DNA of 5,891 nucleotides from Chloroflexota bacterium (GTDB lineage: Bacteria > Chloroflexota > Limnocylindria > QHBO01). Positions 1 through 5,405 of the stretch are shown here, piece after piece. The notes below the pieces were generated by a model. It was not told the origin of the DNA. It was given only the letters and a program-made list of their open reading frames with translations, and ran no database searches. The position numbers and the translations under genes are program-made. How positions within the stretch are numbered: position 1 is the stretch's first letter; each line of letters opens with the position of its first letter. The stretch spans positions 1 through 5,891 of the forward strand of contig JAHFBB010000069.1 of NCBI GenBank assembly GCA_023250255.1, written 5' to 3'.

Positions 1-340
1 CATGGATCAATCCGATCCCTTCCCGCATGCTGCGTCGCGGTCCGCCCGGGTGGCCGATATCGGCGCAGCGTCCAACGCCTAGGCAGGTCTTGAAATGGAA
101 GCGATACCCGCTGAATTCGTCGCGGGCCTTCTTCATCATGTCGTGGCCCCGACTCAGGACGGTGAAATCGGACGCTCGATAGAAGTTGTTCGTCGGCTCT
201 CCGACAACCCGAACGATGTCCCAACGATGGGTGTCCTCGATCAGAGGGAACCTGAATCCCCTAGCGATGTAGCTGCCTGAGTAGTTCGGATCGAATCTCC
301 CTTCGTAACCCTCGAAGGTGACCCACCTATCGGCTGCCAT
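1..340 (-). CDS. Unrecognised protein, C-terminal end beyond the window
   Basis: Reading leftward from the ATG at 340-338, the frame stays open for 113 codons to the window edge, so the stop lies outside. The start is well supported: GGAGGT at 351-346 sits 5 nt upstream, and the stop of the HD-domain gene is 17 nt upstream, so this is the second gene of that operon. The visible protein begins MAADRWVTFEGYEG. It is rich in aromatics and Arg, with no signal peptide or membrane segment. A Cys/His cluster (KTCLGVGRCADIGH, residues 84-97; C86, C92, H97) could bind metal, but that is only a suggestion. I do not recognise the family. Base composition is about 59% GC, lower than the cyclase gene, which may mean more recent acquisition. 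An opposing 61-codon frame at 95-280 lacks comparable support. Confidence 0.75.
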   Translation of the reverse strand, partial: MAADRWVTFEGYEGRFDPNYSGSYIARGFRFPLIEDTHRWDIVRVVGEPTNNFYRASDFTVLSRGHDMMKKARDEFSGYRFHFKTCLGVGRCADIGHPGGPRRSMREGIGLIH

Positions 341-345
341 CTGGT

Positions 346-351
346 ACCTCC
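346..351 (-). promoter_or_regulatory. Strong Shine-Dalgarno site
   Basis: On the minus strand GGAGGT is followed by 5 nt and then the ATG at 340. It lies in the 17-nt gap after the HD gene stop. It fixes the start of the partial gene at the left edge. The two divergent first genes of this window have no equally strong site. Confidence 0.8.
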
Positions 352-357
352 GCTGCC

Positions 358-960
358 CTATCCGATCTGCTCCATTTCGGTGACGGCCCGGTCGAGGGCA
401 TTGACGAGGTGCACGTCGTGCTCCGGGTGAGCGCGGAAGGCCTCAACCAGGGCGCGGTAGTAGCCCCTGGTCTCGGTTGGACTGGCCGTGAAGCGCTCCC
501 AGGCCACGGCGCCATGACGGTAGAGGTCGGCGACGATCGTGCGAGCGTTGTGCAGCTTGTCGGAGGCAGAGACCAAGAGGACCGAGCGATCCGCGTGCGC
601 GAAGTGAGCGACGAACGCCGCCTTCCGCTCGCCCCACGGCGGTTTCGGATGTCGGTCTGAATCGGTGCAGCCTTCGACGATGGCAAGCACGCGATCACCG
701 AACGTTGCCACCGTCTGCCGGGCTGCATTGGTAGGCTCGACGTCCTCAATGGCATCGTGCAGGAGGGCGGCGATGGCCTCGTCCTCATCGGCTCCGTACT
801 CCAGGGCGATCGCACACGTGCCCAGGAGATGGCTGACGTAGGGGACGGGCGGCCCCTTCCGATACTGCGCGGCATGCATTCGGGCGGCGGCGTCCAGGGC
901 GCGGAGGAATCGGTCGCCATAGGCCCAAGGTTTGGGCGGGACTGGGATTCCGTCGTCCAC
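358..960 (-). CDS. HD-domain phosphohydrolase, SpoT/MESH1-like (putative alarmone hydrolase)
   Basis: A soluble, one-domain protein of 200 aa from the GTG start used here. It carries the HD signature of (p)ppGpp 3'-pyrophosphohydrolases: PYVSH (H44), LLHDAIED (H68, D69, then E72-D73) and SDKLHN (D134, N138). By analogy with MESH1 and Rel/SpoT hydrolase domains, H44, H68, D69 and D134 would bind Mn2+ and E72-D73 would take part in hydrolysis. All are present, so the protein should be active. No synthetase, TGS or ACT domain is present, so it is a stand-alone hydrolase, far shorter than RelA/SpoT proteins. The substrate could be (p)ppGpp or another nucleotide. Start choice: the frame is open up to ATG codons at 1080 and 1122, but homology-like sequence only begins near residue 12. 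The GTG at 960 has TATCGT 6 nt upstream; a TTG at 978 with AAGG 9 nt upstream is an alternative. It is transcribed away from the cyclase and probably co-transcribed with the gene at 1-340. Confidence 0.85.
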   Translation of the reverse strand: MDDGIPVPPKPWAYGDRFLRALDAAARMHAAQYRKGPPVPYVSHLLGTCAIALEYGADEDEAIAALLHDAIEDVEPTNAARQTVATFGDRVLAIVEGCTDSDRHPKPPWGERKAAFVAHFAHADRSVLLVSASDKLHNARTIVADLYRHGAVAWERFTASPTETRGYYRALVEAFRAHPEHDVHLVNALDRAVTEMEQIG

Positions 961-966
961 ATCGTC

Positions 967-972
967 ACGATA
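967..972 (-). promoter_or_regulatory. Putative -10 element of a leaderless HD-gene transcript
   Basis: The minus strand reads TATCGT, then 6 nt (GACGAT), then GTG at 960. A TANNNT hexamer about 6-7 nt before the start codon is the known layout for leaderless mRNAs in several high-GC phyla. I find no convincing -35 hexamer 16-18 nt upstream and no Shine-Dalgarno. Assignment is by pattern only. Confidence 0.4.
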
Positions 973-1128
973 TGGCAATCGGTCTAGCCTTACTACCGGC
1001 TTACGAACGGCTCTTCGGAGCTGCTGCGGTCGGGCGAGACCCTGTCCCGCAGCCGACAGCAGAGTCCATCTGATCGACATCGCCGGAGGCGCGATAGCAC
1101 TTTCGCCCTCAGGGATGGCCAAGGTCGG

Positions 1129-1134
1129 TAGGAT
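1129..1134 (+). promoter_or_regulatory. Putative -10 element of a leaderless cyclase transcript
   Basis: TAGGAT is followed by 6 nt (GCCCGC) and the ATG at 1141, mirroring the arrangement at the divergent gene. The same bases contain AGGA at 1130-1133, 7 nt before the ATG, which could instead act as a modest Shine-Dalgarno. The two readings exclude each other and sequence alone cannot decide. No clear -35 element is seen. Confidence 0.4.
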
Positions 1135-1140
1135 GCCCGC

Positions 1141-4100
1141 ATGACCGAGGAACGGCGACTGGTGACGGTGATGTTTGCCGACGTGGCGGGCTCGACCGGG
1201 ATGGGCGAGGCGCTCGACCCCGAGGACATGCGCGCCCTATTGGCGCGCTACTTCGCGATTGCGCGGGCGGTGGTCGAGGAGAGGGGCGGGACGCTCGAGA
1301 AGTTCATCGGTGATGCCGTGATGGCAGTGTTTGGCCTGCCGACCGCCCACGAGGACGACGCCGAGCGCGCGGCGGCGGCGGCGCTGGACCTGCGGAACCA
1401 GGTGCGCGCCGATCCCGCGCTCGGGGACCGGCTTCCCATCCGGCTCGGACTGGCGACCGGGGAGGTCGTGGCCGCCATGGACGGCGGTGCCGGCGATTTC
1501 CTGGTGACCGGCGATGCGGTCAACGTGGCCGCCCGACTCCAGCAGGGAGCGGCGCCCTGGGAGATCGTGGTCGGCGAACGCACGGTCCGCGCGGCCGGCT
1601 CGGGCTTCACCTTCGGCGCGCTCGAGGATGTCGAAACCCGCGGCCGCGGGGCGCTCGTCCAGGCCCGGCGACTCGAAGGGGTGGCGGAGGTTCGGCCGCA
1701 CGCCCGAACCCCATTCCTCGGGCGCGACGCGGACGTGGCCCAGCTCGAATTGACCGCGGCGCGGGTGTTCCGCGAACAGCGCCCCTACCTGATCACCATC
1801 ACCGCTCCCGCCGGGACCGGCAAGTCGCGTCTGCTCGAGGAATTCCTCGAACGCCTCCCCCTGCTCCAGGCTGGTGCCCGGGTGGTGACCGCCCAGTGCC
1901 TGCCGTACGGCCAGCGTCTGACCTACCTGCCACTCCATGCCCTGCTGCTGGCGCTGCTCGACCTCCCGAGGGATGCGGAGTCAGACACGCTCCGCGCTGC
2001 AGCCGAGGCGTGGTTGACCGATGCCGGGGACCCCGCTCCCCGGCGGAGTGCCGAACTGCTGGTGGCGACCTTCGGCACCGCCGAGGGCGACCCGATCGAC
2101 CGGGCCGAGCTGTTCGCCGCCTGGCGCTCGACGATCGAATTGGCCGCCCGGCAACGGCCGCTGGTCATGGTCGTCGAGGACCTCCACTGGTCGTCGGATT
2201 CGCTCCTCGACCTGATCGAGTTAATCCTCCAGCCGCGCGGTGACGCGCCCCTGCTGATGATCGTGCTCGCCCGACCGGAACTCCTCGACCGCCGGCCGAC
2301 GTGGAGCGGTGGCCGGCGGAATTCGGTGTCGATCGCCCTGGAACCGCTCGACGACCTGGCCGTGAGCGCCCTGATCGACTACCAACTCCACGGTCCCCCG
2401 GCCGAAGTGGTGGCCACCCTGGTGGCGCGTGCCGGCGGCAACCCGTTCTTCGCCGGCGAGCTGGCGCGCTCGATCGCGGATCGGGCGCCGGACCTCCGTG
2501 ACCCCGCGGCGGTGGCTGCAGTGATGGCCACCCTGCCCGATACGGTCCACGGGGCGGTGTTGGCACGCCTGGACCTGCTCCCGCCAGCCGCAAGGCGGGT
2601 CATCCAGCTGGGAGCGGTCTTCGGCCGATCGTTCCGGCCGGCGGGGATCGCAGTGCTGGCGCCGGAGCTGTCGGGGGAGGTGGATGGGGCCATCGGTCAC
2701 CTGGTCGAGCACGACCTCATCCGCGCCGGGGCCGGCGACGAATACACCTTCCGCCACATCCTCATTCGCGACGTCGGCTACCAGACCCTGCCGCGGGCGG
2801 AGCGGGCGCGCCTGCATGGCGCCGCCGGGATGTGGCTCGAGGCCGAGGCGGTTGGGCGCGAAGAGGAGCAGGCCGAACTGGTCGCCTTCCACCTCCGCGA
2901 GGCGGTGACCCTGGCGGCCGCGACGGGAGCGCAGGCGGACCCGAACCTGGTCAGCGCGGCCGTGAACTGGCTCCGGCGCGCCGCCGCGGCGGCGAATGCC
3001 GGAGCCGCGTTTGGGGAAGCCGTCCGGCATCTCCGCGCCGCCATCGAGGTCGCACCGGCGAACCTGCTGCCCGAATTGTGGGCCGATGTGGGCGATGCGG
3101 CCGGTGCGGGCGCCGGCGCCGTCGAGGCATATGCCACGGCCGCCCGGCTGGGGCGCGAGATGGGTGCCTCACCAGACTTCCTGCTTCGTGCCTTTGGTTC
3201 CGAACTGATGGTCCTCGGCCGCTGGGCTGGTTCGGTGGGAGGGGAAGTCTCCAAGAGCCAGATCGATGGCCTCCTCGAGAATGTTCGGGAGGTCCGTGCC
3301 ACCGCGACCGACAAGCGAGTCATCGGTCTGTCGCTGGTCGCCGAGAGCTTTGCTCCCTGGGTTGGTCCAAGCGGCACCTTGTCCGACGATCCGGTTGATC
3401 GCGCCGCAGCCAGCGCGGCGGCCCGCGAGGCAAGCGCCATTGCGCGCGAGCTGGATGATCCGCTCCTTCTGAGCGCCGCCCTCGACGCCGAGGCGGCCCT
3501 TGGGCTGGGCATCGACCCCGAGCACGCTCTGGCGGTTACCCGCGAACGGCTGAGTTTCGAGGACCGGCTGCCGATATTCGAACGGACCGATATCCACAAC
3601 ATGTTCGCCTGGAACCATGCCGCCCTCGGCAACCTCGCTGAGGTGCTTCCCGCGGTCGAGTCGGTGCTTCGCGATCTCGCCCCCAACCAGGCGGTGGCGT
3701 TGGCCCACAGCCTCGCCACCTGGAAGGTCTGGGCGCTGGCGATGACGGGTTGCTGGGACGAGGTGCCGGCGGCGACCGAGCAGCAGGCCCGACTCTGGGA
3801 GGAGGCCGGCCGACCGTCGGCGGGGTACGCGCTCCACGGGGCGATGGCCGCATTCGAGGTCGGATTGGCTCGCGGGGACGACCGTTTGGCTGAGCAGTGC
3901 CGGGGGGAGATCCTCGGGATAGGCGACCAATTCCCCACCGGTCATATGTTCCGCCGGCTGACGGCCTTCACCGTGCCCGACCCGTCACGACTCGTCCGCG
4001 AGGTCATCGGCGATTGGCAGCCGTATGCCACCCGCCTCCACCTGGTCGAGCGCTCGCTGTCGTTGTGTGTCGACCTCGGGGAGCCTGTCGCGGCCGACCT

Positions 4101-4386
4101 GCTGGACGAACTGCTGTCCCAGGCCAACTCACGGAAGCAGTGGCTGCTGGCCGCGCAGGTCCGACGGGCGCGAGGCGTGCTGGCCAGCTCGGCCGATGAC
4201 CTGGCCACCGCCCTCGATGCGTTCCGCACATTCGGCTCCCCGCCCATGGTCGCTCGACTCGAAGTCGAGCTCGGACGAGTGACGGGCGACGCTACCCTCG
4301 AGGCATCCGGCACAGCCGGGCTGGAGGCGCTGGGCGACCAGGCCGCGCTGGGCCGCTACGCCCGCGCCGGAGCCAGACGCCGCTGA
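1141..4386 (+). CDS. Class III adenylate/guanylate cyclase fused to STAND-type AAA ATPase and helical C-terminal region
   Basis: A 1081-aa soluble signalling protein. Residues ~5-178 form a class III cyclase domain: VTVMFADVAGST gives metal-binding D14, EKFIGDAVMA gives K54 and metal-binding D58, and TGDAVNVAARL gives N128 and R132 for transition-state binding. L121 occupies the place where adenylate cyclases usually have Asp or Thr for purine recognition, so activity and substrate (ATP or GTP) are uncertain. Residues ~190-460 form an ATPase: the FLGRD entry motif (192-196), Walker A APAGTGKS (222-229, first Gly replaced by Ala), Walker B LVMVVEDLHW (341-350) and a GNPFF motif (433-437). FRHILIRDVGYQTL (537-550) is typical of the region after the ATPase in this family. 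Residues ~560-1081 are Ala-rich and helical, probably degenerate TPR-like repeats acting as sensor or protein-binding scaffold. There is no membrane segment or DNA-binding domain. Such multidomain cyclase-ATPases are common in Actinobacteria and Chloroflexota, usually with unknown ligands. The start is the first ATG, directly at the cyclase domain. Confidence 0.93.
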   Translation: MTEERRLVTVMFADVAGSTGMGEALDPEDMRALLARYFAIARAVVEERGGTLEKFIGDAVMAVFGLPTAHEDDAERAAAAALDLRNQVRADPALGDRLPIRLGLATGEVVAAMDGGAGDFLVTGDAVNVAARLQQGAAPWEIVVGERTVRAAGSGFTFGALEDVETRGRGALVQARRLEGVAEVRPHARTPFLGRDADVAQLELTAARVFREQRPYLITITAPAGTGKSRLLEEFLERLPLLQAGARVVTAQCLPYGQRLTYLPLHALLLALLDLPRDAESDTLRAAAEAWLTDAGDPAPRRSAELLVATFGTAEGDPIDRAELFAAWRSTIELAARQRPLVMVVEDLHWSSDSLLDLIELILQPRGDAPLLMIVLARPELLDRRPTWSGGRRNSVSIALEPLDDLAVSALIDYQLHGPPAEVVATLVARAGGNPFFAGELARSIADRAPDLRDPAAVAAVMATLPDTVHGAVLARLDLLPPAARRVIQLGAVFGRSFRPAGIAVLAPELSGEVDGAIGHLVEHDLIRAGAGDEYTFRHILIRDVGYQTLPRAERARLHGAAGMWLEAEAVGREEEQAELVAFHLREAVTLAAATGAQADPNLVSAAVNWLRRAAAAANAGAAFGEAVRHLRAAIEVAPANLLPELWADVGDAAGAGAGAVEAYATAARLGREMGASPDFLLRAFGSELMVLGRWAGSVGGEVSKSQIDGLLENVREVRATATDKRVIGLSLVAESFAPWVGPSGTLSDDPVDRAAASAAAREASAIARELDDPLLLSAALDAEAALGLGIDPEHALAVTRERLSFEDRLPIFERTDIHNMFAWNHAALGNLAEVLPAVESVLRDLAPNQAVALAHSLATWKVWALAMTGCWDEVPAATEQQARLWEEAGRPSAGYALHGAMAAFEVGLARGDDRLAEQCRGEILGIGDQFPTGHMFRRLTAFTVPDPSRLVREVIGDWQPYATRLHLVERSLSLCVDLGEPVAADLLDELLSQANSRKQWLLAAQVRRARGVLASSADDLATALDAFRTFGSPPMVARLEVELGRVTGDATLEASGTAGLEALGDQAALGRYARAGARRR

Positions 4387-4420
4387 ACCTGGGCAATGGG
4401 CGGATTGGGACGCCCTGGAG

Positions 4421-4561
4421 ATGGGCCTGGGCCTGGCCGCCGCCTTCGGCGCGGTCGGCGTGACCCTCCTCTTCCTGGGCATAGGCCTGGTGTGGGTGAC
4501 CCGCGCCGAGACCGAGACGGTCCCGGTGCCCCAGCCTGTCCTGTCACCGATGCCGGCCTAG
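4421..4561 (+). CDS. Single-pass membrane microprotein (46 aa), unrecognised
   Basis: A short frame encoding 46 aa, beginning MGLGLAAAFGAVGVTLLFLG. Residues ~3-27 form one uninterrupted hydrophobic segment ending WVTR, followed by a short polar, Pro-rich tail with two Glu. The pattern fits a single-pass protein with a short N-terminus and a cytosolic or periplasmic tail. The hydrophobic pattern loosely recalls OadG-type small decarboxylase subunits, but none of the partners is present, so I do not propose that role. It starts 34 nt after the cyclase stop on the same strand and probably shares its transcript. No other ATG, GTG or TTG is in frame after the upstream stop at 4280-4282. The Shine-Dalgarno is poor: GGGA 10 nt away, or GGAG touching the ATG. 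Its TAG interlocks with the stop of the convergent gene. It could be a chance frame, but the clean membrane segment argues for a real gene. Confidence 0.55.
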   Translation: MGLGLAAAFGAVGVTLLFLGIGLVWVTRAETETVPVPQPVLSPMPA

Positions 4562-4983
4562 TCCGCGTTGGTTCCTCGCCCGGGCGGCCCCGATCCGGCC
4601 ACCCGGGCGCTTTGCTGCCCCGAATTGGCAGGGCTGGCGGGAGCGCTCGCCACCAGGGTCGGCAATTGGGACAGGATCCAGGAGCGGGCGCGCATGGGGC
4701 CCAGGCCGGCGGCGCGGACCTGCGCGTGGGCGGCCAGGTCGGTGTGGGGCCCGAAGACATACATCCGCGGAGCGAACGTGGCTGCGGCCGCGCGCCATTC
4801 CGCCAGGGCGGACGCCCAACCGGGCGCTGCATCGGACCAGTCGACCAGCAGCAGGTCGATCTCCGGCGCGGAGGGCAGCCCGCCGGGACCGGCGACCCGG
4901 GCGAAATCGGCGCCGCCGGCCAGGGACACCGATTCCAGCTTCGACCCGATCAGCAGGTCGGTGCCGATGGCGACGACGCGCAT
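4558..4983 (-). CDS. Degenerate receiver-like (CheY-fold) protein, putative pseudo-receiver
   Basis: A 141-aa protein whose first ~110 residues show the alternating hydrophobic strand and helix pattern of a response-regulator receiver. MRVVAIGTD is strand 1, with a single acidic D9 instead of an acidic pair. IDLLLVDWSD (42-51) resembles strand 3 with the phospho-acceptor position at D48, and MYVFGPHTD (74-82) resembles strand 4. The conserved Lys of strand 5 is not seen; RARS (98-101) occupies that region. This would make it a pseudo-receiver working by protein contact rather than phosphorylation. The fold is inferred by eye. Residues ~112-141 are a low-complexity Ala/Ser/Gly/Pro tail encoded over a hairpin. 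The ATG at 4983 is preferred because an extension to 5049 adds only an Arg/Pro-rich stretch overlapping the upstream gene. It lies 4 nt after that gene's stop, so translation is probably coupled. Confidence 0.75.
   Translation of the reverse strand: MRVVAIGTDLLIGSKLESVSLAGGADFARVAGPGGLPSAPEIDLLLVDWSDAAPGWASALAEWRAAAATFAPRMYVFGPHTDLAAHAQVRAAGLGPMRARSWILSQLPTLVASAPASPANSGQQSARVAGSGPPGRGTNAD
4577..4609. terminator. Strong GC hairpin at the convergent gene junction, possible terminator
   Basis: CGCCCGGGCGGCC (4577-4589) pairs with GGCCACCCGGGCG (4597-4609) across a 7-nt loop. There is one C-A mismatch in plus-strand RNA; in minus-strand RNA the same pair becomes a G-U wobble, giving a full 13-bp stem. 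It starts 16 nt after the stop of the plus-strand microprotein gene and is followed only by CTTTG, so there is no real U-tract. It also lies inside the last codons of the receiver-like gene on the minus strand. It may end the cyclase transcript, or both convergent transcripts. Confidence 0.4.
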
Positions 4984-4987
4984 CGGT

Positions 4988-5323
4988 CTAGTCCGCCTCG
5001 GTCTCCGTGGGTTCGGGAGCCTCCGGGGTGTGGCCGTTGCCGTTGACATACACGTGGGTCGGGAACAGGCCGACGATCACCGGCGCGCGGACGTCGACCG
5101 ACAATTCCACCCCCAGCTCGTCGCGCTGCCACAGTTCCTCGACCTTCACCGCCTCGCGCTCGGGCAGGCCGACATAGGCGGTCGTGCCGTTGCGGCTGAT
5201 GCGGGCCATGGCGTCCGGTTCGTCGAGCGCGAACCGGCGCCGCAATTCGCCCACCGGGATATACGGGCGGGAACTGACGAACCGCCGCAGGCTCGAGGTG
5301 CTCGGCCGCTTGACGGCACTCAC
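4988..5323 (-). CDS. Unrecognised small protein (about 111 aa)
   Basis: The protein begins MSAVKRPSTSSLRRFVSS from a GTG. An alternative GTG at 5347 adds 8 residues, and neither start has a good Shine-Dalgarno. The basic N-terminus is followed by RPYIPVGELRRRFAL and then TTAYVGLPEREAVKVEELW, alternating helix and strand; a small winged-helix-like fold is possible but not shown. Residues ~70-92 (GVELSVDVRAPVIVGLFPT) look like two beta strands, and the C-terminus is a short acidic Pro/Glu/Thr tail. There is no signal peptide or membrane segment. Frame choice rests on plausible protein sequence and on the tight 4-nt link to the downstream receiver-like gene. The much longer open frame to 5785 is a shadow of the DUF2207 gene. 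The two small proteins may work together; no function can be assigned. Confidence 0.7.
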   Translation of the reverse strand: MSAVKRPSTSSLRRFVSSRPYIPVGELRRRFALDEPDAMARISRNGTTAYVGLPEREAVKVEELWQRDELGVELSVDVRAPVIVGLFPTHVYVNGNGHTPEAPEPTETEAD

Positions 5324-5382
5324 GAACAGGTCATTCCGGGCTGGCACATGGGCTGCGGGCGAGTCTACCCCCGGACCGATGA

Positions 5383-5399
5383 ACCCGCTTTGAGCGGGT
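5383..5399 (-). terminator. Perfect 7-bp hairpin just after the DUF2207 gene
   Basis: On the minus strand ACCCGCT-CAA-AGCGGGT forms a perfect 7-bp stem with a 3-nt loop, starting 6 nt after the DUF2207 stop. It is followed by TCATCGG rather than a run of T, so it is not a classical intrinsic terminator. It may partly end transcription or protect the upstream mRNA end before the small-gene pair. Confidence 0.4.
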
Positions 5400-5405
5400 C
5401 GTCGC

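Noticed and set aside
95..280. 61-codon plus-strand frame
   Set aside because: It lies opposite the longer minus-strand frame that has a strong Shine-Dalgarno and operon position, and its own start has no convincing site.
961..1122. N-terminal extension of the HD gene to ATG codons at 1080 or 1122
   Set aside because: The extra residues are Arg-rich and unlike the family, and have no ribosome site. An 1122 start would leave 18 nt for two divergent promoters.
1637..1650. Perfect 14-bp palindrome CCCGCGGCCGCGGG inside the cyclase gene
   Set aside because: It encodes an Arg/Gly stretch in a GC-rich gene and such palindromes are expected by chance; no other sign of a binding site.
3109..3120. 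Palindrome GGCGCCGGCGCC inside the cyclase gene
   Set aside because: It codes for a Gly-Ala repeat in the helical region; composition explains it.
2221..3945. Long minus-strand frames opposite the cyclase gene
   Set aside because: They are Arg/Ser/Pro-rich with no recognisable domain, as expected for antisense frames in GC-rich coding DNA.
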